Notes: a model not told the origin generated them from the sequence alone. Counted from the stretch's first letter, positions 8,429 to 16,890 are shown. The stretch: DNA of 64,000 bases from Peribacillus asahii (GCF_003570725.1 NZ_QWVS01000011.1:1-64000), one strand, 5' to 3'. Made by a program: numbers and translations.

Positions 8429-9760
8429 ATGGATGATATTTTTATAAAAGAAGAAGAGACTGACAAAAGAAAATTATTCGAGTTGAGACAGTCTGAAAAA
8501 ATTATTAATAATTTATTGAAAACTTTAGTTAATTATTTTCTAAATATTGCGAAAATATTAGAGGGTGGCAAATTAGATATGCTATTCTTAAGTGATGGCT
8601 TATCTTTCAATAATCTTTCACATCCAGCAGAGCTAGTTAGATTTGAGCCACTTACATTATTAGCTTCTTTATCTGCTGTTACAACAAATATCGGACTTGT
8701 AGCAACAGCATCTACAACGTACAATGAACCATTTCATATTGCACGTAAATTTTCTTCCTTAGATCACCTAAGCGGTGGCCGTTCTGCTTGGAATGTCGTG
8801 ACGTCTTATTATCAAACGGAAGCGAATAATTTTAACCAACAATCTCATTTAGATCATTCTTTGCGTTATAAACGAGCAGCGGAATTTGTAGAAGTTGTGA
8901 AGGGATTATGGGACAGTTGGGAAGAAGATGCTTTAGTGCGAGATAAAAAGTCGGGTCAGTACTTTATTCCAGATAAATTACATACATTGAATCACCAAGG
9001 AAACTATTATTCTGTAAAAGGCCCGCTTAATTCATCGCGCTCACCACAAGGTCGGCCAATTATTGTTCAGGCAGGGTCATCGGATGATGGTATTCATTTA
9101 GCGGCACAAACAGCTGATGTCATTTTTACTGCACAGCAAACATTAGAAGATGCACAAGCATTTTATAAAAAAGTAAAACAGAAAGCTGTAGAATTTGGTC
9201 GTTCTCCTGATGATGTGAAGATTATGCCAGGTGTCTCTCCTTACATTGGTCATACAGTAGAAGAAGCCTTTGAAAAATATGAACAACTTCAACAGCTTAT
9301 TACACCTGAAATAGGTTTAGAGTTTTTATCTGAATATCTCGGAGGGCTTGATTTATCCGCTTATGACTTAGATGGTCCTTTACCAGATGAAATCCCAGAG
9401 ACAAATGGAAATCAAAGTCGACGTCAACTCATTATTGATCTGGCCAAGCGTGAACAGTTAACGATTAGACAACTCTATCTTCGAATTGCCGGTTCAAGAG
9501 GGCATAGAATGATTTTTGGAACGCCAGAACAAATTGCAGATCAGTTGGAAGAATGGATTGTGAACGAAGCGGCAGATGGCTTTAATCTTATGTTTTCACA
9601 TTTTCCTAATAGCTTAGAAGATTTTGTGAAAGAGGTTATTCCAATTCTTCAGCAACGAGGGCTGTTTCGGACAGAATATGAGGGAAGTACTTTACGAGAA
9701 AATCTAGGATTATCGCAAGTGGAATCAAGATATGCGAAGCAAGCAACGACAACTGAATAG
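8429..9760 (+). CDS. LLM-class monooxygenase with replaced N-terminus (probable chimera or decayed gene)
   Basis: The 443-residue frame is collinear with LLM monooxygenases from about residue 37 (NYFLNIAKILEGGKLD) to the end (RRGLF-like tail QQRGLFRTEYEGSTLREN). The first 36 residues (MDDIFIKEEETDKRKLFELR and on) do not resemble the family and lack the LNAF..N..H..PGLW strand and loop present at 2761. The foreign frame extends upstream of the ATG to about 8330 with no stop, as if another gene's coding sequence had been joined. No convincing Shine-Dalgarno precedes ATG 8429. The loss removes part of the flavin pocket, so activity is doubtful. The barrel is otherwise intact. Confidence 0.7.
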   Translation: MDDIFIKEEETDKRKLFELRQSEKIINNLLKTLVNYFLNIAKILEGGKLDMLFLSDGLSFNNLSHPAELVRFEPLTLLASLSAVTTNIGLVATASTTYNEPFHIARKFSSLDHLSGGRSAWNVVTSYYQTEANNFNQQSHLDHSLRYKRAAEFVEVVKGLWDSWEEDALVRDKKSGQYFIPDKLHTLNHQGNYYSVKGPLNSSRSPQGRPIIVQAGSSDDGIHLAAQTADVIFTAQQTLEDAQAFYKKVKQKAVEFGRSPDDVKIMPGVSPYIGHTVEEAFEKYEQLQQLITPEIGLEFLSEYLGGLDLSAYDLDGPLPDEIPETNGNQSRRQLIIDLAKREQLTIRQLYLRIAGSRGHRMIFGTPEQIADQLEEWIVNEAADGFNLMFSHFPNSLEDFVKEVIPILQQRGLFRTEYEGSTLRENLGLSQVESRYAKQATTTE

Positions 9761-9778
9761 TTGTCGTTGCTTGTTTTT
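9740..9778 (+). terminator. Terminator overlapping the LLM stop codon
   Basis: CAAGCAACGACAACT (9740-9754) pairs perfectly with AGTTGTCGTTGCTTG (9759-9773) around GAAT, followed by TTTTT. The last codons and the stop lie inside the hairpin. Confidence 0.85.
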
Positions 9779-9780
9779 GC

Positions 9781-9897
9781 TATAATGAAGAAATTAAAGA
9801 AGTAGATTATGAGAGCACGGAGCATTATCAAATAACGAAGTATTTTTTACAGCATCGGGAGAAAATGCTGATGGAGTTGTTTATGGAGGAAGATTGA
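9781..9897 (+). pseudogene. Possible remnant: 3' end of an unidentified gene
   Basis: A short frame with no usable start runs through YNEEIKEVDYESTEHYQ and ITKYFLQHREKMLMELFMEED to TGA 9895-9897. The composition is protein-like (acidic, amphipathic) and it directly follows a terminator. I do not recognise the family. It may be a decayed C-terminus left by the rearrangement that altered the preceding LLM gene, or chance. Confidence 0.25.
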
Positions 9898-9957
9898 AAA
9901 AAGAGCTTGCAGAATTACTTCGCAACATATTTGTGTAGGACAAGAGGGGGAAATTAC

Positions 9958-10464
9958 ATGGTCAAAATTCGTAAGGCTTTCAATGATGAAGTAGAAATGC
10001 TTCGACAGCAAAGAATAGAGGCGTATGAAGAACATGCACAAAACATCCCGGAAGGACATTGGGAAGCTCTAAAGAAATCTATCGCGTCACATGCTGATGA
10101 ACAGGAGGAGGTTGAACTTCTAGTTGCTGAATTAGATGGGGAAGTGGTAGGCAGTGTTGCTCTGTTTCCTGCGAAATCAGATGCTTATAAAGGACTTGTT
10201 GATATGTTAGATTACCCTGAAATAAGAATGCTTGCAGTCACACCACAGTCACGAGGAAGGGGTGTTGCTGAGGCATTAATAAAAGAATGCATTAGTCGGG
10301 CAAAAGTAAAGGGTTCACAGTATATCGGCTTACATACAGCAGACTTTATGAAATCTGCTATGCGGCTGTATGAACGTATGGGCTTTGTACGAATGCCGCA
10401 ATTTGATTTTCAACCTGCTGATGACGGAATCATTGTAAAGGCATATCGACTATCTATCGAATGA
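9958..10464 (+). CDS. GNAT-family N-acetyltransferase
   Basis: A 168-residue GNAT protein. Beta-4 is EIRMLAVTPQSRGRGVAEALI, with the acetyl-CoA pyrophosphate loop Q-S-R-G-R-G-V-A. The later segment 'MKSAMRLYERMGFVRMP' is the typical beta-5/alpha-4 end of the fold. AGAGGGGG precedes ATG 9958, which I prefer to the longer frame from 9907. It is monocistronic and convergent with the aminopeptidase gene. The acceptor substrate is not predictable. Confidence 0.85.
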   Translation: MVKIRKAFNDEVEMLRQQRIEAYEEHAQNIPEGHWEALKKSIASHADEQEEVELLVAELDGEVVGSVALFPAKSDAYKGLVDMLDYPEIRMLAVTPQSRGRGVAEALIKECISRAKVKGSQYIGLHTADFMKSAMRLYERMGFVRMPQFDFQPADDGIIVKAYRLSIE

Positions 10465-10482
10465 AGAATATGGAAAAAGAAA

Positions 10483-10520
10483 CAGCCACGTGTTTTCTAG
10501 TATATAGAAATACGTGGCTG
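10483..10520 (-). terminator. Terminator between acetyltransferase and aminopeptidase
   Basis: CAGCCACGTGTTTTCTA (10483-10499) pairs with TAGAAATACGTGGCTG (10505-10520). The T-rich tail (TTTCTTTTTCC) is on the minus strand, so it mainly ends the aminopeptidase message, although both convergent genes could use it. Confidence 0.75.
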
Positions 10521-10544
10521 ATGAATGTAATTATATGATTAATG

Positions 10545-11777
10545 TTAAAACGCCCAATCTCCATTACGGAAGACAGGTTCAGCAGTACCGTCAGCTAGAA
10601 TGCCGTCGATGTTCATTTTGTCAGAGCCAATCATGAAGTCAACGTGGGTTAAGCTTTCATTTAAGCCATGTTCAGCTAGCTGTTCTGGTGTCATATCTTT
10701 CCCGCCTTCAAGACAGAAGGCATATGCACTGCCGATAGCTAAGTGATTTGATGCATTTTCGTCAAATAGTGTATTAAAGAACAACACATTAGATTGTGAA
10801 ATAGGGGAGTTGAATGGCACGAGTGCGACTTCTCCTAAGTAGTGGGAGCCTTCATCTGTATCCACTAATTGTTTTAAAATTTCTTCGCCTTCTTCTGCTT
10901 GTACCTCGATAATGCGTCCATCTTTAAATGTAACAGAGAAGTTATTGATAATATTTCCACCATAGCTAAGCGGTTTTGTGCTTCTTACTGTTCCGTTAAC
11001 ACCTGTTTTTAATGGAACCGTAAACACTTCTTCCGTCGGCATGTTGGCCATAAAATGATGTCCGTGTTGGTTGATGCTGCCGGCGCCGCACCATAGATGT
11101 TTTTCAGGAAGCTCAATTGTTAAGTCAGTTCCTGGAGCTGTGTAATGAAGTTTTTTGTAGTGCTTGTCATTCAAATAATCTACTTTTTCATGCAAGGTGT
11201 CATCATGTGTTTTCCATGCTTCAACAGGGTTTTCTGTATCAACACGAACTGCTTTGAAGATAGCCTCCCATAATTTATGTACGCGATTTTCAGCCGGCTC
11301 TTCAGGGAATACTTTGTTTGCCCAAGCTTCAGAAGGAACGGCTACAATCGACCAGCTTACTTTATCGGATTGCATAGCTTGGCGCCATGGTTTTAAAGCA
11401 GTACCAGATGCTTTTTGGAAATTCGCAATTCGCTTTGAATCTACGCCTTTTAATAAATCAGGACTGGAGGAAATCACCGATAGAAAGGCTGCCCCTTTTT
11501 CAGCTAGTTCAATGGTTTCTTTTGCACGCCATTCAGGATATTCGTGAAAGACTTCGTCCGGTGCTAATTCATATTTTGTGCGATTCACAATGTCGTCGTT
11601 CCAATTGACAATTACATTATATGCGCCAGCTTCATAAGCCTTTTTGACAATTAAACGTACGAGCTCTGCACCTTCTAGTGTCGTATTGACAACAAGCGTT
11701 TGTCCTTGTTGAATGTTAACACCGACTTTTATAGCTAGCTCTGCATATTTTTCTAAATTTGCTTGGAAATCACTCAT
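10545..11777 (-). CDS. M29-family metallo-aminopeptidase
   Basis: A 410-residue cytosolic aminopeptidase of the AmpS/AmpT/PepS type (thermophilic aminopeptidase family). Visible signatures are 'LEKYAELAIKVGVNIQQGQTL' at the N-terminus, 'WRAKETIELAEKGAAF', 'AGSINQHGHHFMANMPTEEVF' with family metal-ligand residues, 'EVALVPFNSPIS' and 'NHLAIGSAYAF'. It removes N-terminal residues from peptides. GGAGGAATCATA precedes ATG 11777. It stands alone, although the window also has a peptide importer and two further peptidases. Confidence 0.92.
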   Translation of the reverse strand: MSDFQANLEKYAELAIKVGVNIQQGQTLVVNTTLEGAELVRLIVKKAYEAGAYNVIVNWNDDIVNRTKYELAPDEVFHEYPEWRAKETIELAEKGAAFLSVISSSPDLLKGVDSKRIANFQKASGTALKPWRQAMQSDKVSWSIVAVPSEAWANKVFPEEPAENRVHKLWEAIFKAVRVDTENPVEAWKTHDDTLHEKVDYLNDKHYKKLHYTAPGTDLTIELPEKHLWCGAGSINQHGHHFMANMPTEEVFTVPLKTGVNGTVRSTKPLSYGGNIINNFSVTFKDGRIIEVQAEEGEEILKQLVDTDEGSHYLGEVALVPFNSPISQSNVLFFNTLFDENASNHLAIGSAYAFCLEGGKDMTPEQLAEHGLNESLTHVDFMIGSDKMNIDGILADGTAEPVFRNGDWAF

Positions 11778-11857
11778 TATGATTCCTCCTTTTCCAAAAT
11801 CTACAACTTATATTGTACTAATAGAGAAAGAAAAAAGAAACTTATAGCATCCGTAAA

Positions 11858-11903
11858 CAATGAAAAACAACAAACTGGACCTGCAGTTTGTTGTTTTTCA
11901 TTG
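11858..11903 (-). terminator. Strong terminator between the FAD protein and the aminopeptidase
   Basis: CAATGAAAAACAACAAACTG (11858-11877) and its exact complement (11884-11903) form a perfect 20-bp stem around GACCTG. The arm abuts the stop codon of the FAD protein gene at 11904. Confidence 0.75.
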
Positions 11904-12464
11904 TTATTTTAATACGTCGTGATCAACATAACGCTCGCCGTTTATTTCGCTGATTAAGTTGATTGCGACTCTTGCGCCGTCTCCAGCTGTCACGATTGTA
12001 TGTGCGCTCGTTCCTGCACATGCTCCGGCAGCCCAAATGCCTTCTACGTTTGTTTTTCCAGCAGCATCTACATCAAACACTTTCTTTGATCTTGGCTCTG
12101 TACCATCTTTTGTTGTGATACCTGCTTCTTCAGCTAAGCTTGTTAGCCCGCCCGTTGCTAAAATGATTTGTTTCGCTTCAACTGATCCGTTTTCTGTTTG
12201 AATCTGAAATCCTTCAGTTGTTTTAGTAATTCCCGTTACTTTTGTTTCAATTAACTCTGCACCAAATTTTTTCGCTTGGGCTAGACCTGTTGCTAATAAA
12301 TCAGGTCCAGCAATTCCAGCTGTACCGTAATGATTATCTAACCAAGCTCTTTTTGTGCCGCTTTGATTGCTGTCTAGAATGACTGTTTGTTTTCCTGCTT
12401 TCGCTGTAAAGATAGCGGCGCTGCCTCCAGCAGCTCCAGCTCCAATAATCGCTATTTCATACAT
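11904..12464 (-). CDS. Small FAD-dependent oxidoreductase (thioredoxin-reductase-like fold)
   Basis: A 186-residue protein with the Rossmann dinucleotide motif IIGAGAAGGSAA at its N-terminus and a thioredoxin-reductase-type C-terminal FAD motif, 'NVEGIWAAGACAGTSAHTIVTAGDGARVAINLI'. The NADPH domain and the CxxC redox centre of true thioredoxin reductases are missing, so this is a short, FAD-only family seen in Bacillus. It may bind FAD and pass electrons to a partner. AAGGAGGTTTTTTCC precedes ATG 12464. It is monocistronic. Confidence 0.75.
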   Translation of the reverse strand: MYEIAIIGAGAAGGSAAIFTAKAGKQTVILDSNQSGTKRAWLDNHYGTAGIAGPDLLATGLAQAKKFGAELIETKVTGITKTTEGFQIQTENGSVEAKQIILATGGLTSLAEEAGITTKDGTEPRSKKVFDVDAAGKTNVEGIWAAGACAGTSAHTIVTAGDGARVAINLISEINGERYVDHDVLK

Positions 12465-12540
12465 AGGAAAAAACCTCCTTTTTTATATTCATGTTCATTT
12501 TAACAAATGAGGGAGGAGGGGAGGTAATGATTGAGACTAA

Positions 12541-12621
12541 AATGGCAAGATTTTACCCGGAATTGGCGAAATTCTGCCCTGAATTGGTTAGATTATTTTC
12601 CGAATTGGCGAGATTACGGCA
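12541..12621. repeat. Degenerate 21-bp tandem repeat, four units
   Basis: Four head-to-tail units start with AAT(T)GG: 12541-12560, 12561-12581, 12582-12602 and 12603-12621. The best-conserved part is AATTGGCGAGATT followed by a variable C/G-rich end. It is intergenic between the FAD protein promoter and the dhaS-like terminator. It has no spacers of CRISPR type and no coding potential. Confidence 0.65.
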
Positions 12622-12629
12622 TAAAAGAA

Positions 12630-12662
12630 AGGGCCCCCATTCGTATGAATAGGGGACCCATT
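12630..12662 (-). terminator. Terminator of the aldehyde dehydrogenase gene
   Basis: GGGCCCCCATTC pairs with GAATAGGGGACCC with one bulge. The minus-strand message then reads CTTTCTTTT. Confidence 0.7.
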
Positions 12663-12672
12663 TTCTTTAGTA

Positions 12673-14160
12673 TTATCGATTTAAATTAATCCAAACGCTC
12701 TTCACTTCTGTGTAGTTGTTTAGAGCATAGGAGCCCATTTCACGGCCGATACCGGATTGTTTGTATCCGCCAAATGGGGAAGCGGCATCAAATGCATTGT
12801 AGCAGTTGACCCAAACTGTACCAGCACGCAGTTTGTTAGCAATATAATGAGCATTGGCAATGTCGCTTGTCCAAACACCAGCAGCAAGGCCGTATTCACT
12901 TGCATTTGCCCGCTTGATGACATCATCTAAGTCCTCATATGGTAAAGCTGAAATAACAGGACCGAAGATTTCTTCTTTCGCAATCGTCATGTTATCTTCT
13001 ACGTTTGCGAAAATAGTAGGTGCAACAAAGTAACCTTCTTCGCTAGGAGGAGCTCCGCCAGCTAGAATTTCTGCACCTTCTGTAATCCCTTTAGCAATGT
13101 AGCCAAGCACGCGCTTTTGTTGTTCTTCGGAAACAAGCGGTCCAATTTGAGTATTTGGATCAAGCCCTGTTCCTTGTTGAATGGATTTAGCATGACTTGC
13201 CATGTCGGCTACCACGTTATCGTAATGCTTCTTTTGAATAAAGACACGAGAGCCGGCACAACAAACTTGTCCTTGATTAAACATAACCCCGTTTAGCGCG
13301 CCAGGAATCGCTTTAGAGAAATCAGCATCAGGCAGGATAATGTTTGGTGATTTTCCACCAAGTTCAAGCGTCACACGTTTTAGTGAATAGGAAGCAGAAC
13401 GCATGATGCGTTTACCGACTTCTGTTGAGCCAGTGAAGGCAATCTTATCTACTTCAGGGTGATCGACTAAAGATTGGCCTGCTGTTTCTCCGAAGCCAGG
13501 AATGATGTTGATAACTCCGTCTGGGAATCCCGCTTCAGAAATTAATTCAGCAAGGTAAAGGGCAGACAGAGGCGTTTGTTCTGCCGGTTTTAGAACAACT
13601 GTACAACCAGTGGCAAGGGCAGCCCCAAGCTTCCACATGGCCATTAAGAGCGGGAAGTTCCATGGGATAATTTGTCCAACAACTCCAACAGCTTCATGTC
13701 TTGTATAGTTAAAATAATTGCCGCTTACAGGGATAGTTTGTCCAACGATTTTCGTTGACCAGCCTGCGTAATATCGAATATGTTCAATTGCCAATGGAAT
13801 ATCTGCATTAGTTGTTTCTCTAATTGGTTTACCGTTATCTAATGTTTCAAGTTGAGCAAGCTCTGTTTTATTTTCTTCCATTAAGTCTGCGAGCTTGTAC
13901 ATTAAACGACTGCGCTCCGCTGCACTTAATCTTGACCATGGGCCTTCATCAAATGCTTTACGAGCTGCCTTGACGGCTAAATTAATATCCTCTTTATCAC
14001 CTTCATATACTTCAACAAGTTTTTTACCTGTTGCTGGATTCGGAGTGGAAAATGTTTTCTTAGAAACACTTTCAACGAATTGTCCATTAATATACAGCTT
14101 TTTTGGTCCTTGTAAAAACTTTTGAAGCTTTTCACTAACTTGCAAAGTAAGATTTGACAT
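12673..14160 (-). CDS. dhaS: NAD-dependent aldehyde dehydrogenase (DhaS-like)
   Basis: A 495-residue aldehyde dehydrogenase, the family's normal length. It has 'PWNFPLLMAMWKLGAALATG' for NAD binding, 'GSTEVGK', catalytic Glu in ELGGKSPN, catalytic Cys in GQVCCAGSR, and 'EEIFGPV'. It oxidises aldehydes to acids in the cytosol. Length and motifs closely resemble B. subtilis DhaS, but the true substrate is untested. AGGAGG precedes ATG 14160. It is divergent from the NiaP-like transporter. Confidence 0.88.
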   Translation of the reverse strand: MSNLTLQVSEKLQKFLQGPKKLYINGQFVESVSKKTFSTPNPATGKKLVEVYEGDKEDINLAVKAARKAFDEGPWSRLSAAERSRLMYKLADLMEENKTELAQLETLDNGKPIRETTNADIPLAIEHIRYYAGWSTKIVGQTIPVSGNYFNYTRHEAVGVVGQIIPWNFPLLMAMWKLGAALATGCTVVLKPAEQTPLSALYLAELISEAGFPDGVINIIPGFGETAGQSLVDHPEVDKIAFTGSTEVGKRIMRSASYSLKRVTLELGGKSPNIILPDADFSKAIPGALNGVMFNQGQVCCAGSRVFIQKKHYDNVVADMASHAKSIQQGTGLDPNTQIGPLVSEEQQKRVLGYIAKGITEGAEILAGGAPPSEEGYFVAPTIFANVEDNMTIAKEEIFGPVISALPYEDLDDVIKRANASEYGLAAGVWTSDIANAHYIANKLRAGTVWVNCYNAFDAASPFGGYKQSGIGREMGSYALNNYTEVKSVWINLNR

Positions 14161-14542
14161 AAATACCTCCTAAAATATGCGTAAATTGGTATTGTGCAAA
14201 TCATGGTGTGGGATAAACAGGTGAGAGCGTTTATGATATGCCCCAATTCATCTTAACAAATGTAATGATTATACTCAAATGTTAAATAGTGTAATTTTAA
14301 TATTTTTTTTAAAAGGTGAAAATTTCTCTTTAAAAGGCGTGCTAAATCACAGTTCTGCACGAAATTAGTCAGAAATCATCAGCGTTCTTATGATAGATTT
14401 TAAAAAAATGTCTATATTTTTGTCATGACAGTTGTATTTACTATAGTCATAAACAAAAATAATAGATAAAATAGAAATGGGATAAAAATATAAATAGTAG
14501 GAATTTTTTTAGTGTTACGGAAGTTCATCAGGAGGAATTGTC
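14161..14542. promoter_or_regulatory. Divergent promoter region with palindrome TGTCATGACA
   Basis: A 382-base AT-rich region without genes. On the plus strand TTGTCA (14420-14425) and TATAGT (14442-14447) are 16 bases apart and form a likely promoter for the transporter at 14543. The perfect 10-bp palindrome TGTCATGACA (14421-14430) overlaps the -35 element and could be an operator. I see no riboswitch. Confidence 0.45.
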
Positions 14543-15754
14543 ATGGATAAAAAAACAAAACCGATAGCAGATCGCAAGCTGTTAGGGATTGCTGGAGCAG
14601 CCTGGATGTTTGATGCCCTCGATGTGGGGATGCTCTCCTTTATTATTGCGGCTTTGAAAATGGAGGAAGGATGGAATCTGACTGATGTGCAGGCTGGATG
14701 GATTGGAAGTACGCAATCGATTGGGATGGCTGTCGGGGCTTTGTTGTTTGGAGCAATGGCAGATAAAGTAGGACGTAAAAATATTTTAATTATTACGCTT
14801 TTACTTTTTTCTGTCGGAAGCGGATTATCAGCATTAGTAGGGACGGTTAGTTTATTTTTAATTTTACGCTTTTTTATCGGCATGGGGCTGGGAGGAGAGC
14901 TTCCTGTCGCATCTACACTTGTAAGTGAAAGTGTAGCACCGAGCAAACGTGGACGAGTCGTTGTCTTATTAGAAAGTTTTTGGGCGTTAGGTTGGATTTT
15001 ATCGGCTCTTATTTCTTATTTTATCATTCCGGCATACGGCTGGAGAATTGCTTTAATCTTAAGTGCGTTACCAGCTTTTTATGCGGTATACCTGCGTTTT
15101 AGTTTACCAGACTCACCGAAATATGAAGAGTTGAAGCCAAAGGAAAAACAATCGATGCTTCAAAATATGAAAAAAGTGTGGGCGAAAGAGTATTCCAAAC
15201 AAACCCTCATTTTATGGGTGCTTTGGTTCTGTGTTGTCTTCTCTTATTACGGCATGTTTCTATGGTTACCAAGTGTGATGCTGATGAAAGGGTTCAGCTT
15301 AATTAAAAGCTTTGAATATGTGTTAATTATGACGCTTGCGCAGCTTCCAGGTTATTTTACGGCCGCTTGGTTTATTGAAAAAATGGGTCGTAAATTTGTA
15401 TTAATTACTTATTTAATTGGTACGGCAGCGAGCGCCTATTTCTTTGGAACAGCTGAAGAGCTGCCATTGTTAATTACATCAGGAATTCTTCTTTCTTTCT
15501 TTAACTTAGGTGCATGGGGGGCTTTATACGCTTATACTCCGGAACAATATCCAACAGTGATCCGGGGAACGGGAGCAGGGATGGCAGCGGCTATTGGACG
15601 TATCGGAGGAATTTTAGGGCCATTATTAGTTGGGTACTTAGTAGCTGCCAATACGTCGATTAGTATGATTTTTACGATTTTTACCGTTGCCATATTAATC
15701 GGTGTCATCGCGGTTGCTTTCGGTAAAGAAACGAAAAATACAGTATTAGAATAG
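14543..15754 (+). CDS. niaP: MFS transporter, NiaP/YceI-like (probable niacin permease)
   Basis: A 403-residue, 12-helix major facilitator. 'DALDVGMLSFIIAAL' in the first helix, the loop motif GAMADKVGRKN, 'RFFIGMGLGGELPVASTLVSE' and a late 'YTPEQYPTVIRGTGAG' place it in the sugar/aromatic-acid symporter branch. It closely resembles B. subtilis YceI (NiaP), which takes up niacin. The promoter carries a palindrome that could be a regulator site. Related aromatic acid transporters look similar, so the substrate is probable only. AGGAGG precedes ATG 14543. Confidence 0.7.
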   Translation: MDKKTKPIADRKLLGIAGAAWMFDALDVGMLSFIIAALKMEEGWNLTDVQAGWIGSTQSIGMAVGALLFGAMADKVGRKNILIITLLLFSVGSGLSALVGTVSLFLILRFFIGMGLGGELPVASTLVSESVAPSKRGRVVVLLESFWALGWILSALISYFIIPAYGWRIALILSALPAFYAVYLRFSLPDSPKYEELKPKEKQSMLQNMKKVWAKEYSKQTLILWVLWFCVVFSYYGMFLWLPSVMLMKGFSLIKSFEYVLIMTLAQLPGYFTAAWFIEKMGRKFVLITYLIGTAASAYFFGTAEELPLLITSGILLSFFNLGAWGALYAYTPEQYPTVIRGTGAGMAAAIGRIGGILGPLLVGYLVAANTSISMIFTIFTVAILIGVIAVAFGKETKNTVLE

Positions 15755-15764
15755 AACTTTGAGA

Positions 15765-15790
15765 AAGGAGTGCACTTGCACTCTTTTTTT
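15765..15790 (+). terminator. Terminator after niaP-like gene
   Basis: GAGTGC (15768-15773) and GCACTC (15778-15783) flank a 4-base loop and are followed by seven T residues. Confidence 0.8.
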
Positions 15791-15894
15791 ATTTAGGTTA
15801 TGCTAGCATAGTTGAGCAAACGATTTCTTATGTCGATATTGACATTTATTTACTAATCATATAGTATTTATATACTTTCATATTACTTTTTTAA

Positions 15895-16048
15895 TTCTTA
15901 TCCAGAGAGGTGGAGGGATTTGGCCCTTTGAAGCCTCGGCAGCAGACCTGTTATAGGAACTGTGCCACATCCAACAAGCAGATGCTTGGAAGATAAGAAG
16001 AGTCGAATGAATACAGTAGCCTCTTCTTGGATAAGAAGAGGCTTTTTA
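15895..16048 (+). ncRNA. SAM-I (S-box) riboswitch with transcription terminator
   Basis: The S-box core is recognisable: P1 TTCTTATC/GATAAGAA, the 'AGAGAGGTGGAGGGA' to 'GGCCCTTTGAAGCCTCGGCAGC' block, the 'ACTGTGCCA...TCC' P3 region and the P4 hairpin CAAGCAGATGCTTG. A terminator follows: GCCTCTTCTT, GGAT, AAGAAGAGGC, TTTTT (16019-16047). GATAAGAAGAG occurs twice (15992-16002 and 16030-16040), so the first copy can pair either with P1 or with the terminator's left arm. SAM binding would turn off downstream transcription. The only downstream gene in the unit is the small FbpA-like ORF, not a methionine gene. Confidence 0.93.
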
Positions 16049-16132
16049 AATATGCGCTTGAATACAGCTGGAATATGGAATGATATAAGGGGTTCAAGTA
16101 TTACATAAACAGAATAGAAAGGGGCTATACAT

Positions 16133-16318
16133 ATGGAATTATTTAAAAAGATTGAAGAGAGAAAAGCGCTGTTAATTGATAAATTATTAGCAAAAGGTGT
16201 ATACAAAACAAAAGATGAGCGGCATTTATATGATGTTCCATTAAGAGTATTAGAAGATGAATATAAGCTTGTTGTCAATAAACCCGATCAACATTCCTCT
16301 TCCTCATGGATGACATAG
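16133..16318 (+). CDS. FbpA-like small basic protein
   Basis: A 61-residue protein whose 'KKIEERKALLIDKLLAKGVYK' and 'HLYDVPLRVLEDEYK' match the Fur-regulated basic protein A family. These small Bacillus proteins are linked to the iron-sparing response, where they act with the FsrA RNA. No Fur box is evident here. It starts at ATG 16133 behind AAAGGGG, 85 bases after the S-box terminator. TTGAAT with a GATATA 18 bases later (near 16061-16090) might give it an independent promoter. Confidence 0.65.
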   Translation: MELFKKIEERKALLIDKLLAKGVYKTKDERHLYDVPLRVLEDEYKLVVNKPDQHSSSSWMT

Positions 16319-16509
16319 TGAAGGTTGATTTGTTTACATAAAAATGAAAATTGGAAGTTATGTTCGGATTGTCACAAAATATTCAAGAAATGTATTCCTA
16401 TTTAAAGATATTTGCAAATTTATTACAATTAGAAGGGGTAAATTAGATTGATTTGGGGCTAATTATCTATTATGATATTTTTGTAAATATATTGAAAAGT
16501 GGGAAATGA

Positions 16510-16674
16510 ATGATGGAGAAGCTATATGCTGAACTCATTAATGAAAAAATTGAAGAAAAAAGACAAGAAATGATTAGATTAGCTATAGATTTTGGCTTTA
16601 CAAGTCAGCTGGCGGTTCAAGCAAGTCAAGAGCTCGATTCTCTTTTAAATGCGGCTGCATTTAGAGACAAATAG
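16510..16674 (+). CDS. Spo0E-like aspartyl-phosphate phosphatase
   Basis: A 54-residue protein (start ATG 16510 or 16513) with two predicted helices. The second carries SQELDSLLN, the Spo0E-family signature containing the key Asp. Members dephosphorylate Spo0A~P and delay sporulation. Length and the preceding 'RQEMIRLAIDFGFTS' helix fit the family. It is one of three such genes in this window. The ribosome site is weak (AAGTGGGA). Confidence 0.75.
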   Translation: MMEKLYAELINEKIEEKRQEMIRLAIDFGFTSQLAVQASQELDSLLNAAAFRDK

Positions 16675-16714
16675 TAATACACTTCCCTGTCAAACAGATA
16701 TTAAAAAAATTCCT

Positions 16715-16752
16715 GAAAGCTATTGCTAAAAAATGAGCAATAGCTTTCTTTT
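16715..16752 (+). terminator. Terminator after spo0E-like gene
   Basis: GAAAGCTATTGCT (16715-16727) pairs exactly with AGCAATAGCTTTC (16736-16748), followed by TTTT. Confidence 0.85.
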
Positions 16753-16890
16753 ATGTTGGCTATAATAAGCTTGTGAATCTAAAGCGATATTTAATAAAGC
16801 CTTTAGGGGATGATTGCCGTTCATTCACAATTAGAATCCCTTAAGGGGGAAGATTAATGATACTACAGGTCGACAAAAAGGGGTGTCATC

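Noticed and set aside
12541-12621. CRISPR array
   Set aside because: Units are head to tail without unique spacers and no cas genes are present.
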